19,444 bases of DNA, from the NCBI GenBank assembly GCA_001247695.2, contig LGRX02012630.1:1-19444 (forward strand), in the 5' to 3' direction. Below are positions 9,130 to 17,140 of the stretch, one piece after another. The stretch is from Cymbomonas tetramitiformis. Taxonomy: Eukaryota; Chlorophyta; Pyramimonadophyceae; Pyramimonadales; Pyramimonadaceae. The notes beneath the pieces were generated by a model. It did no database searches, was not told where the DNA came from, and saw only the letters and a program-made list of their open reading frames with translations. Every line of letters starts with the position of its first letter. The stretch's first letter is position 1. Made by a program: the position numbers and the translations under genes.

Positions 9130-9488
9130 CTGCGCGCCTTTCTCCTCCCACTGCAGAGCCACGTTGTGCTGGAACTCCTCGCTGAACAAGCTCCACGTGC
9201 GCAGCCCCGAGGGCGTCTCCTGCGCCGCGCTCCACGCGCCTCACGCTGCCTCGCTGAACAAGCTCCACGTGCGCAGCCCCGCGCGGCCTCGCCGCCGCGC
9301 TCCACGCCGCCTGAACACGCTGCCTCAGCTGAACAAGCTCCACGTGCGCAGCCCCGAGCGCGTCTCCTGCGCCGCCGCGCTCCACGCCGCCTCAACACAC
9401 TGCCTCAGCTGAACAAGCTCCACGTGCGCAGCCCCGAGGGCGTCTCCTGCTCCGCCGCGCTCCACGCCGCCTCAACACGCTGCCTCAG
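9130..9488 (-). CDS. Exon disrupted by internal tandem duplication
   Basis: The first copy after acceptor cccgttcag (9489) reads LRQRVEAAWSAAEQETPS then GLRTWSLFS before a stop in the second copy. The last copy gives the same GLRTWSLFS and continues EEFQHNVALQWEEKGAQ to donor CAG|GTAGCT at 9129. Between them lie about three extra copies with frame-breaking lengths. The exon therefore seems to have been one short coding exon in which 72-80 bp multiplied. Either splicing skips the extra copies, or this allele is broken, or the assembly is wrong here. Another acceptor at 9529 reaches a stop within the first copy. Confidence 0.5.
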
Positions 9489-9489
9489 C
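9180..9489. repeat. 72-80 bp tandem repeat derived from an exon, about 4 copies
   Basis: The copies, read on the minus strand from 9489, are about 80, 80, 75 and 72 bp; all contain ctgcgcacgtggagcttg and gcgtggagcgcgg. The first is intact; the last carries one- and three-base deletions. Each copy also holds ttcag and gaggcag, possible acceptors. Confidence 0.9.
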
Positions 9490-9603
9490 TGAACGGGAAT
9501 CCTCATAGTTCCGCCACATCGCACGCTTCTGAGCGACGGCGTGGCAGAGGGTCGCGAGGTGCGGGCGGAGAGGGCAGCGGGTGAGGGCTAAAAGGGGTGT
9601 CAC

Positions 9604-9725
9604 CAGATGCCAGTATTTGCCGGTGCCGTGCTGGGTCAAAAACTTCGCCCAACGGCGTTTCATCTTTCTGGCATCGTCCATGTTGGACAGCACCACAACT
9701 ATCAGCAGGCTACCAGCCATACTTC
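9604..9725 (-). CDS. Exon, second half of transmembrane helix and cytoplasmic start
   Basis: This exon completes the helix begun in the preceding exon: SMAGSLLIVVVLSNMDDARK, then MKRRWAKFLTQHGTGKYWHL. The hydrophobic run is followed directly by a Lys/Arg-rich stretch, as expected for a membrane exit on the cytoplasmic side. The acceptor is gtcgttgcag at 9726; phase 1 joins as G|GA to give Gly. The donor is CTG|GTGACA at 9603, followed by a strongly pyrimidine-rich short intron. Confidence 0.8.
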
Positions 9726-9890
9726 CTGCAACGACACCGGATGTGTCCCCGAGTCAGCCCGGCGCAAAGCCCCTCCGCCATGTGCCCTGCATCAACGCCG
9801 TCGTCACGACCGCTTCTCCATCCCGTATCACCCTAACACGGTGGGAGCCTGTGGTGAGCCGTTGTTGGCAGGTGGCAGGTGGGGGCTTGC

Positions 9891-10071
9891 CGATGATAAT
9901 AAGGAAGGTTGTATTTTTTGCAAAGTCCTCCGAGGGGTCAAAGGACGTGAACTCATCCATCGTGAGCAGCTTCATCTCTGGCGTCTGCTCGAATGATCCA
10001 ACGCTGCTGATGGCCCGGAAGTCGGACAAATGCGTGCACCGGCACTGCAGCAACGGCTGGAAGTCACACCC
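9891..10071 (-). CDS. Exon, GPS core and start of transmembrane helix
   Basis: This is 60 codons plus one base. GCDFQPLLQCRCTHLSDF holds the C-x-C-x-H-L-(S/T) signature of the GPS autoproteolysis site at the end of a GAIN domain; cleavage would be after Leu in H-L-S. Then comes a roughly 30-residue linker (EMKLLTMDEFTSFDPSED) and the first half of the membrane helix, FAKNTTFLIIIG. The acceptor is gggcgcag at 10072. The donor is GC, not GT (ATCG|GCAAGC at 9890). All frames and phases agree with both neighbours. Confidence 0.85.
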
Positions 10072-10206
10072 CTGCGCCCGGCCTCCCCCCCGTGCACGCG
10101 CACTGCCCAGATGTAGCGTCCCCCTTGAATCGCGACTGCAACGTCCAGTGCATCCGACAAAGGGAGGCAGAGCGGGGGGACGGCACACGATTCTGTGTCC
10201 GTTTCC

Positions 10207-10825
10207 CAGTCGCTGATGTGCCATTGCCGGCTCAACAAGAGAGGCCAGCCGCTGTGCCATGTCAACAAGCCCATGATGTGCCATTGCCGGCTCAACAAGA
10301 GAGGCCAGCCGCTGATGTGCCATTGCCGGCTCAACAAGAGAGGCCAGCCGCTGATGTGCCATTGCCGGCTCAACAAGAGAGGCCAGCCGCTGATGTGCCA
10401 TTGCCGGCTCAACAAGAGAGGCCAGCCGGGACGCGCTGCCGGCTCAACAAGAGAGCCAGCCGCTGATGCGCCATTGCCGGCTCAACAAGAGAGGCCAGCC
10501 GCTGATGTGCCATTGCCGACTCAACAAGAGAGGCCAGCCGCTGATGCGCCATTGCCGGCTCAACAAGAGAGGTCAGCCGCTGATGCGCCATTGCCGGCTC
10601 AACAAGAGAGGCCAGCCGCTGATGCGCCATTGCCGGCTCAACAAGAGAGGTCAGCCGCTGATGCGCCATTGCCGGCTCAACAAGAGAGGCCAGCCGCTGA
10701 TGCGCCATTGCCGGCTCAACAAGAGAGGCCAGCCGCTGATGTGCCATTGCGGCTCAACAAGAGAGGTCAGCCGCTGATGTACCATTGCCGGCTCAACAAG
10801 AGAGGCCAGCCGCTGATGGGCCATT
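10207..10825. repeat. 39-bp minisatellite, about 16 copies
   Basis: The unit contains gctgatgtgccattgccg and gctcaacaagagaggccagc. Between about 10550 and 10720, units with gtcagcc and gccagcc alternate, suggesting amplification as 78-bp dimers. Thirty-nine is a multiple of 3 and no frame has a stop, so open frames exist on both strands (the minus one repeats MAHQRLASLVEPA). It lies within the phase-verified intron 11076-10072. Confidence 0.97.
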
Positions 10826-11076
10826 CCTCGTTGAACAACGATTCCCAGCGCTCTGATTGGGCGACGATGCAGCCAGGCAGGCGTGCAATCCCCAGCACTT
10901 CGACCGGGCAACGACGCGGCCATGGAGGCGCGCGGTTCCTGGCGCTCTGATTGGGCAACCGCAAATGCAGCTGCAAAAGGAACCGCCATGAAAGAGCCCA
11001 GCGCACGAGAGGGGGCACCGGTCCTGGGACCAACGGCCACGAGGCAGTCAGCAAGTGAGCAGGCGGGGCGCCGCAC
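10826..11076 (-). other. 5' part of intron 11076-10072
   Basis: The intron starts with donor ACG|GTGCGG. It holds a short direct repeat, gcgctctgattgggc, at about 10848 and 10944. Nothing coding is seen; the minus-strand frame continues open but changes to low-quality composition after the donor. Confidence 0.6.
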
Positions 11077-11556
11077 CGTGCCCATGAAGCCCTGGGAGGT
11101 CCAATTCCAGGCGCAGCTCATGTTGTTCAAGGGGTCGGCCATCGCGCACGCCTCTCCGCGGTACGTCCGCGCGGCCTTCTCGCCACCGTCGATCGAGTCC
11201 ACGGCATCGTATTCCTCGCTGCAGTTGCTCAGCAGCCACGCGTGCCCTACCCCCCAGCTGGCCGCCAGTAGCTCCTCGTCCCCGATACCTCCCGCATCCC
11301 CTGACGTCAGCGCACCCCACACTTGAGGCCGCCAGTACAGCCAAGCCCCTGGTGGGGCCGGGTTAGGCAGCGTGGCACAGCCCGCGGTGGAGTACTTGCC
11401 GCGCGCCTCGTCCCAGAAAGAGCACGCCAGCGGCAGGTCCTCGGCGGTGCGCCGCGTGTGCTGCTCCGCCTCCACCGTCAGATTCAGCGCGATTGGCTCA
11501 GTCAGATTCTGCACCTCCAGTTCTGCGCCAGCATCCTCAAAGGTGACAGTGACCAC
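11077..11556 (-). CDS. Exon, GAIN-like region with first half of GPS
   Basis: This is exactly 160 codons. It starts VVTVTFEDAGAELEVQNLTE, a beta-strand-rich GAIN-like stretch, then CSFWDEARGKYSTAGC at residues 45-60, which matches the first half of a GPS motif (C-x-(F/Y)-W-D, then a Ser-Thr-x-Gly-Cys). About 100 residues follow before the second half in the next exon, including AWLLSNCSEEYDAVDS and CAMADPLNNMSCAWNW. N-glycosylation sequons NLT (twice), NCS, NMS and NWT are visible, supporting an extracellular location. The acceptor is gtgggcag at 11557, the donor ACG|GTGCGG at 11076; both are phase 0. Confidence 0.85.
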
Positions 11557-11780
11557 CTGCCCACGGGCGCGCCCAGAGCCGCCCGGCGTCAGCGGCGCGG
11601 TGAGCGCCCCGCAATGGATCGCAATGGCGGCCCGCGGGAAGGGTGGATAAGAGTGACGCCCCGCGAAAGAGGCAGGTCAGAAGGCCCGTCGTGCCCTAGA
11701 CGAAGGCAGGAGGAGCGCTAGCACGGCCGTTGAGAAGGGCGAGGGGAAGCCCTTCCTGAGGCGCTTGGAGTGTCTCGCAC

Positions 11781-12092
11781 CGGGGAGCGCCATGTAACAC
11801 TGCTTCCATTCCCCGGGGCAGCCCTCTCCCGGGCCCCGGCGGCCCCCGTGCTGTTGGCCGAGGCATTTGCAGTCGAGTGCGGATCGGCGTCCATAGCCAG
11901 CAGCCGGAGCTCCACTGCGCTATGCCCTGCGGAGGTCAGAGCGCTCTGCAGCGCCGTCGGAAAGGTCACTGTCGGCGTCGAAACGTCTGTGTCAGAGATG
12001 GCGAGCGGATGCTGGAAGAGGCGGCCTCCAGTGGCCCCTGGACCCGTGAGAGTGTCGCGCTGGGTGCAGAGTTGCAGCCCATCCGAGCTGAC
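11781..12092 (-). CDS. Exon, GAIN-like region N-terminal part
   Basis: This is exactly 104 codons, starting VSSDGLQLCTQRDTLTGP. It includes TPTVTFPTALQSALTSAG and a Ser/Asn-rich stretch with sequons (STANASANSTGAAGA), ending SSVTWRSP. The acceptor is ctatctgcag at 12093, the donor CCG|GTGCGA at 11780; both are phase 0. Joined to the next exon it reads WRSPVVTVTFEDAGAE, a smooth beta-rich continuation. The open frame upstream of the acceptor is dropped because the previous exon ends in phase at ELPVQ. Confidence 0.8.
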
Positions 12093-12808
12093 CTGCAGAT
12101 AGGTGGGACACCCAGAGCCTCTCATCGATGACAGATCAAAGCATGTCAAAACTCCGAATTGCCGCTCACCCCTAAGCCTTCGACAGATGCGTTCCCTGCA
12201 GAACCATTCGCCGAGAGGAATCGTCAGGCACAGTCGGGTGAGAGCGCAATCTGCCCTCTAGCTCGCGCAGTCCCGTCACTTGTGCCTAGACGTCGCGCCC
12301 ATCAGGGGGCCGCCTGAGGCCGGCGCCAGGCATGGGGGTTCTTGAGAACAACACCTGGCGCAGCCCAATCTGCAGTGCGATTCAGCCGTTTACGGCGATT
12401 CCTATTATGCTTAACATTGTGACCGTTGATCCAAACTTATATCGAACTTTTCCAATCCGCCAATCGTCCGATTTCCAAAAAAGTGATCTATTTGAGTAGG
12501 GCTCGTCCAGGACTATGCATCGGTGCGGTCGGATGGTGATAGATTCGTGAAACACATGCGAACCGGTGGTGCGTATCTCCTTTTTCCTGTATCCTCGCCT
12601 GAAATGTTCAAATTGGAGTGCAACAGAATTTTTGTGGTTTCAGACTTTCAGAATCCGTGACTCCTGCTGCAGTAGAGCCGAATGACACATGTAGCTCCGT
12701 GACACAAACAGGATGTACAAGTAGCCACGAAGCGACACGCCTGTTCAGCTCTGTTCCTTTTCTGGACATCTCATCAAAAACATGAATTTAGAAAGCATGT
12801 AAAAGCAC

Positions 12809-12820
12809 AAAATGCATTTT
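12809..12820. repeat. 12-bp perfect palindrome aaaatgcatttt
   Basis: This self-complementary 12-mer sits in the most AT-rich part of the intron (cacaaaatgcattttaaac). It could be chance in AT-rich sequence or part of a terminator-like or mobile-element end. Confidence 0.6.
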
Positions 12821-12990
12821 AAACACTTTACAAAATCATTTTAATGAAATGTATTGCAGTGCCTGCCTTTGGCAAATGAGGATTCGAGCAAAAGAGAAAC
12901 GGTGGAATCGCATTGCAAACTGCGATAGGAATGGCCGAAGCGCCCAAATCGTAGTGCAGATTGCGCTACGTAAGGTCTTGCTCTCAATAA

Positions 12991-13098
12991 CCCCCATGCC
13001 TGGGTCTTCAGAAACAGCCCCCATGCCTGGGCCTTCAGAAATAGCCCCCATGCCTGGGCCTTCAGAAATAGCCCCCATGCCTGGGCCTTCAGAAATAG
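12991..13098. repeat. 27-bp tandem repeat, 4 copies
   Basis: There are four adjacent units of exactly 27 bp, each with cccccatgcctgggccttca followed by gaaatag. The first unit differs at two positions. It is a small, nearly uniform array inside intron 14235-12093. Confidence 0.95.
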
Positions 13099-13517
13099 GC
13101 ATCTCCCCACAAGCGGCACGGGCATGGATGCTAGGTACAAGATGGTCAGATCGGCCCTCGCAGCAAGTGGGCATACGCATGACGTTGCACCATTCACTGC
13201 CAGTTTTCATTCATCCATTCGTGCCTCGGCTCCGTGCCTCGGACGTGCACCAACCAGTCACGATGAGTCCGAGGCAGGCGTGCCCAGCGCCTCGAAGCCC
13301 GCGATTATATCAAGCCGAGGGCGCGAATGCTGGAGGCACCCCCGTGGTCAACGCCAAGGCTGTTCTCCGGCTCCAGGCCGCAGGCCTGCAGCTGTATGAC
13401 GCGACTTATTTCTCTTGCACAGCGGGGTTCACGCAGCGGGGGCTAGGTGTTGGAATTCGAGAGTTTCGTTTTAACAAAAGCGAGCGTAAACTTTCATTCT
13501 CAAAAGATATACCAGTT

Positions 13518-13575
13518 CGCAGCACGAAATGCCACGAACATTACCAGTTCGCAGCACGAAACGCCACGAACATTA
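13518..13575. repeat. Direct repeat of about 32 bp, 2 copies
   Basis: The sequence accagttcgcagcacgaaa with gccacgaacatt occurs twice in tandem with one mismatch. It is in the AT-richer part of the intron. Confidence 0.9.
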
Positions 13576-13629
13576 GCGCGCCATCATTACTGATTGGGCG
13601 GTCTATGTGAAAGTTCACTAATTAGAGCT

Positions 13630-13671
13630 GGCGTGTCACTGTCGAGTTCATAACGACTGCAGTGACACGCC
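13630..13671. repeat. Inverted repeat, 12-bp perfect arms
   Basis: The arms are ggcgtgtcactg (13630-13641) and cagtgacacgcc (13660-13671), with an 18-nt spacer. On RNA it would form a stable hairpin; as DNA it could be a protein-binding palindrome or a mobile-element end. Confidence 0.9.
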
Positions 13672-13693
13672 TGCGATGGTCCGATGAACTCTC

Positions 13694-13718
13694 CGGCCCA
13701 GTGTCATAAACTGGGCCG
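13694..13718. repeat. Inverted repeat, 9-bp perfect arms
   Basis: The arms are cggcccagt and actgggccg, with a 7-nt loop gtcataa. It lies 22 bp after the preceding inverted repeat. Confidence 0.9.
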
Positions 13719-13751
13719 CGATCTATCACATACTGAGTGTTATCGATGGTC

Positions 13752-13804
13752 ATCATATGATCCAACGGTCACGATTAGTTCAGCAGAGCTACAGATCTAG
13801 ATCT
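13752..13804. repeat. Two short palindromes
   Basis: The perfect palindromes are atcatatgat (13752-13761) and agatctagatct (13793-13804). With the two hairpins just to the left they make four dyads in 175 bp. Confidence 0.8.
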
Positions 13805-13805
13805 A

Positions 13806-13845
13806 AGGGTTCCACAGGGTTTCTTTAGGGTTTCTTCAGGGTTTG
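13806..13845. repeat. Short agggttt-rich tract
   Basis: Three near-periodic agggttt motifs (cagggtttctttagggttt, then cttcagggttt) recall a degenerate interstitial telomere-like repeat (TTTAGGG type). It is too short and irregular to be firm. Confidence 0.4.
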
Positions 13846-14235
13846 AGCATCCTGACTACTGCAGAAGGTCTAGATAGTCATGCTTTACATCAAACTGATC
13901 AGCAGGCACTTGCAGATTCCAATACTAGGTCCATGCGGGCCCTCCGGACGACGACGCCCCCATGGACCTGCAGCCTCACCGGCCACGACTCCTTCCGGGC
14001 CTGACCCAACTTCACGCGAGAACAGGGGAGCGTGAGCACCTTCACACCTCGACCCCCGAGCCGGAGAGTCTTGCAGTCCCCCGCAGGTCCCATCGCCCGT
14101 GATAGCCCAAGCAAGCTCAAGCAGATGCCGGCAGTGCCTAGGCGGCGAGGACCTAGCCGGCCAGGGCCAGGGCCAGGGCCAGGGCCAGGGCCAGGGCCAC
14201 GGAACCGTTGAAAGGGGGGGTGTGGGGTTTGGCAC

Positions 14236-15892
14236 CTGCACCGGCAGCTCGCCGCTGACCGCGGACTGCAGAAGGGCGTCCACGGCCTGCTGCATGATGG
14301 CCTGGGTACGCGCGGACGCCTCCACGTCGCTGCCATTGCCCACCAGGCTGCTCAGCCCGCCGAGCACTTGCGATGCCGTGGCGGTGCTCAACTTAGATGC
14401 TCCGGTACTCACGTCCGCCAGCGCGCTCGAGACCACACTCTCCATCACACCCATAGCAGAGTCCTGCGTGCCTGGCGATACCTCCGAGGCGTCGCAGTCC
14501 ACAATGCGCGACACCAGGCTAGCGACGCGCTCCTGCGCCGTCTCCGTCGCCGCCATCATGCTCCGCGCGGAGCTCACGAGCCGCACCATGTCCTCGCGCT
14601 GAGCCCTCCGCTCCGACTCCGCCTGCGCCTCCGCCTCCCCTGCCTCCCCCGTCTCTACCTCTTGATGCAGCCGCCGCCGCAGGAGGCGCCGCCGCCGTGC
14701 GGGTGCGCTGAGCAGGCTCGCGGCGCCCGTCACGGAGTTCATCGCGCTGTCCACGTCACCGTTCTCGAGGGCGCTGCTGCCGCCCGTGAGCACCTCCTGA
14801 GAAAGGGACACTACCTCCGCCTCTGACTCGAGGATGGGTGCGGTCACTGTCACAGCGACGGCCCACGGCCCTCCGACGGCGCCGTACCGGTCGCGAGCAT
14901 ACACGCGTACCTCCACTCGCCATCCCGCCTCCTCCAGCCCGGCCTCCGGCAACGTCAATGTCACAGCACTCTTAGGCCCGAATTCGCTCAGAGCCACTTC
15001 CGGGCTGATGGTGCCGTTCACGTCCACAAGAACGTAAACAAACAGGAAGTCCAGCGGCGGGTCCTCGTCCACCCACCCAGAGGTGTTCAGGGCAAACACC
15101 GTCTGCAGCGAAACCCCCTCCGAAGGCGCCACCGCCAAAGCGCCCTCCTGCGGCCGCTCGTTCACGAAGAACCGGAGAGAGGCGGAGCCGTAACTGCCTG
15201 TGCCCTCTGCGGTGGCGGTGAGCACAACATCGTACGAGCCCCCAGGGGTGAGGCAGTCTGGTTGCAGCACGACCTCCGTGCCGCCGAGGCTCTGGGAGGC
15301 AAGCACGCTTGGCTCGGTGAGGTCGAGGGCAGGGGTGCCCGCCACCGCCGCAATCGACCACTGCAGCCAGACCGCGGACTCGTTGCCGTCCGAATGCCCG
15401 AGGCGCACCGACGACGACAGCACAAGCTTCTGGGCCGGGTTCACCTTGCCGATGACCGGCGCGATGGAGGGCAACGGGGGCGCCCCCTGCTTTACGGTGA
15501 CGGTGGTGCGCTCCTCGTCACTGCGCTCCCCCTTGCTCACGGTCAGGGTGAAGGTGTACTCCACCCCCTCCACGGAGCCCTGCAGGTGCAGCGCAAGCGT
15601 CGCATTGGTCATCCGCGACGGCAGCAGCACGCCGTCCCGGTCCCGGCACTCCCCCCCGTCCTCGCCAACCGCTGCCCGCCGGCACTGCCAGCGATACGCC
15701 ATTGCCTCGGGCGCGTCATCGGGGTCCACGGAGGGGCGGCCGTCCAATTCCAGCAGCGCATCCTCCCCCACGACGCCCCCGCCCCCTGCCACGAGCGCCT
15801 GCAGCGGCTGCCGCGCGACATACGCCTCGATTGCGGCCTCCGCTCGCACCCGCGGCTCCCCCTCTAGCCAAGCCTCCAGCAGGAAGGTGTAC
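14236..15892 (-). CDS. Exon, REJ/Ig-like region and helical linker
   Basis: This is 552 codons in a single open frame. It opens YTFLLEAWLEGEPRVRAEAA. Residues 1 to about 345 are beta-strand-rich, REJ/PKD-like: MAYRWQCRRA with a paired Cys, VEYTFTLTVSKG, LVLSSSVRLGHS, and WRVEVRVYARDRYGAVGG. REJ modules occur in polycystin-1 and the sea-urchin sperm receptor. Residues 350-552 are helical and Ser/Ala/Glu-rich (MVRLVSSARSMMAATETA), with a polybasic patch ARRRRLLRRRLH near residue 400. Sequons NAT, NES, NTS, NGT and NGS point to an extracellular location. The acceptor is ggtcgcag at 15893 (phase 2), the donor GTGCAG|GTGCCA. The frame stays open past the donor as a Pro-Trp run over the ccaggg repeat, which is excluded. 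Confidence 0.88.
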
Positions 15893-15904
15893 CTGCGACC
15901 GCCA

Positions 15905-16155
15905 CCCTCCCCGTTCAGCGCTGGACTCACCGGGCCCTACAAGACCCCCCCCACCACCTCCCGTTCAGCGCTTGACTCACCGGGCCCTACAAGACCCCCC
16001 AGCCACCCTCCCCGCAAAGCGCTGGACTCCACAGGGCCCCAAGACCCCAGCCACCCTCCCTGTTCAGCGCTGGACTCACCCGGGCCCTAAGACCCCCAGC
16101 CACCCTCCCCGTTCAGCGCTGGACTCACCGGGCCCTACAAGACCCCCCAGCGACG
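15905..16155. repeat. About 50-bp tandem repeat, 5 imperfect copies
   Basis: Each unit contains gttcagcgctggactcaccg and gccctacaagacccc, separated by a variable ccagccaccctcc linker (unit length 47-52). On the minus strand each unit holds ggtgagtcc, matching a 5' splice site, yet the array lies directly before the acceptor at 15893. Confidence 0.95.
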
Positions 16156-16586
16156 CATCTTCACACATCGAGTAAACGGGGAGGAGGATACAGCGATCAC
16201 ACCGTGGCGGGTTTGTCCACTCGTTCTGCCGAGAGGGAGCATGCCTCCGAGTCGAGGGCAACCACTGTCCCAGTTCTGTTTCGAGCCGGGGTTCGACTTT
16301 GAAAGAGATCGAGAATGTGAGCGGGGCGAGATAGGGGAATGGTCACGGCCTACGAGGACGCCGCGCGAGTCATGCGGGGAATGAAGGAGAAGCAGGCACC
16401 TCCAAGTCCTTCTTCACCCACAAGGGGCGGCTCCGTGCATCCCCGAGAAGGAAGGGGGCGTGCTGGATACGACACACGGGAAAGCTGAAGCGATGGAGAG
16501 GCGAGCAAATGGCCAGAGAGATGGGACAGATGGGCGGGTGATAAATGGGTGGAGGAAGGGAAGGACGGGGCGGCGCGAGGACCCAC
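16156..16586 (-). other. 5' part of intron 16586-15893
   Basis: The donor is GCCAA|GTGGGT at 16586. It is unique, G/A-rich on the plus strand with no array; frames are low quality. The split Lys codon AA|G joins LPANSLDALA to K-YTFLLEAW, which confirms this donor. Confidence 0.75.
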
Positions 16587-16876
16587 TTGGCGAGGGCATC
16601 CAGGCTATTTGCTGGGAGCACAAGCGTCAGCGTGTTGGCTTTGTTGACCTCGTCCGAGAGCGCCAGTGGGGCGTCTGTGCCGGAGGACGCCGCCGCCCAC
16701 CGGAAGTGCATCCCGAGCGTGTTGGTGCATTCCACGCCGACGCCGTTGAGCCGCCCGACCACCTGCGCCGTGGAGGAGCGGAACACCTGCCCGTCCACGA
16801 CGGACGCGTCTGTGATGGCCACGTGGAGTGAACACAGCTCGCAAACTTCGCCGTCGCCGCGGTATCCCTCCGGACA
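16587..16876 (-). CDS. Exon, end of EGF region and linker to REJ
   Basis: This is 96 codons plus two bases. CPEGYRGDGEVCELCSLHV finishes the ninth EGF-like module. Then follows a beta-rich module: TDASVVDGQVFRSSTAQVVG, ECTNTLGMHFRWAAASS and LTLVLPANSLDALA. The last part is the start of the REJ-type region. The acceptor is ggcgttgcag at 16877 in phase 0. The intron before it splits the EGF module right after C-G-E, the same place as the intron at 18439-18115. Confidence 0.88.
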
Positions 16877-17140
16877 CTGCAACGCCCCCCAACACCCCAC
16901 ACCACACCAGTAACAAAGCTTCAGCCTTAACCCTCATCACGGTGCTCATCCTCCCACCTCACTCTCCAAATGCCAGGCGGCGCTCCTGTCACACGGGACC
17001 GCCCACCTGACCTCCTGACCTCCGCGCGGAAGATGGCACGCCTGTGGCTCGCGATGACACACCGGCACATGACATCACATGAGCCCCTCCAATCCCGACA
17101 TTCTGCCCCAGCAGCGGCTGCCCAGGCAAATCGAGCGTAC

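Larger units (their letters stand above)
12093..14235 (-). other. 2.1-kb intron with AT-richer inserted-looking segments
   Basis: The donor is CAG|GTGCCA at 14235 and the acceptor ctgcag at 12093, in phase. Inside are six (ccaggg) units at 14161-14196, a unique GC-rich part, and two AT-richer stretches (about 12380-12870 and 13430-13880) unlike the rest of the window. These hold palindromes and short repeats listed separately. A small plus-strand frame at 12496-12660 (54 codons, contains HMRTGGAYLLFPVSSPEM) has natural composition but no support. I find no transposase or reverse transcriptase signature. Confidence 0.7.

Noticed and set aside
10195..10950. Plus- and minus-strand frames over the 39-bp array
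   Set aside because: The unit is a multiple of 3 with no stop, so frames stay open automatically; the region is inside an intron whose ends are fixed by phase.
12849..13610. Plus-strand frame of 253 codons with APMPGPSEI repeats
   Set aside because: It spans a 27-bp tandem array and a direct repeat, has no recognisable domain, and lies in a phase-verified intron of the opposite strand.
12735..13671. Possible terminal inverted repeats (gcgacacgcc and ggcgtgtcac)
   Set aside because: Only nine of ten bases match, there is no target-site duplication, and the right-hand copy is already part of a local hairpin.
13806..13845. Interstitial telomere
   Set aside because: Only three irregular agggttt motifs; too short to call and kept as a low-confidence repeat.
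14161..14200. Pro-Trp repeat as part of the protein
   Set aside because: It is the ccaggg hexamer repeat read after the donor at 14235; splicing at CAG|GTGCCA joins in phase to VSSDGLQLC and removes it.
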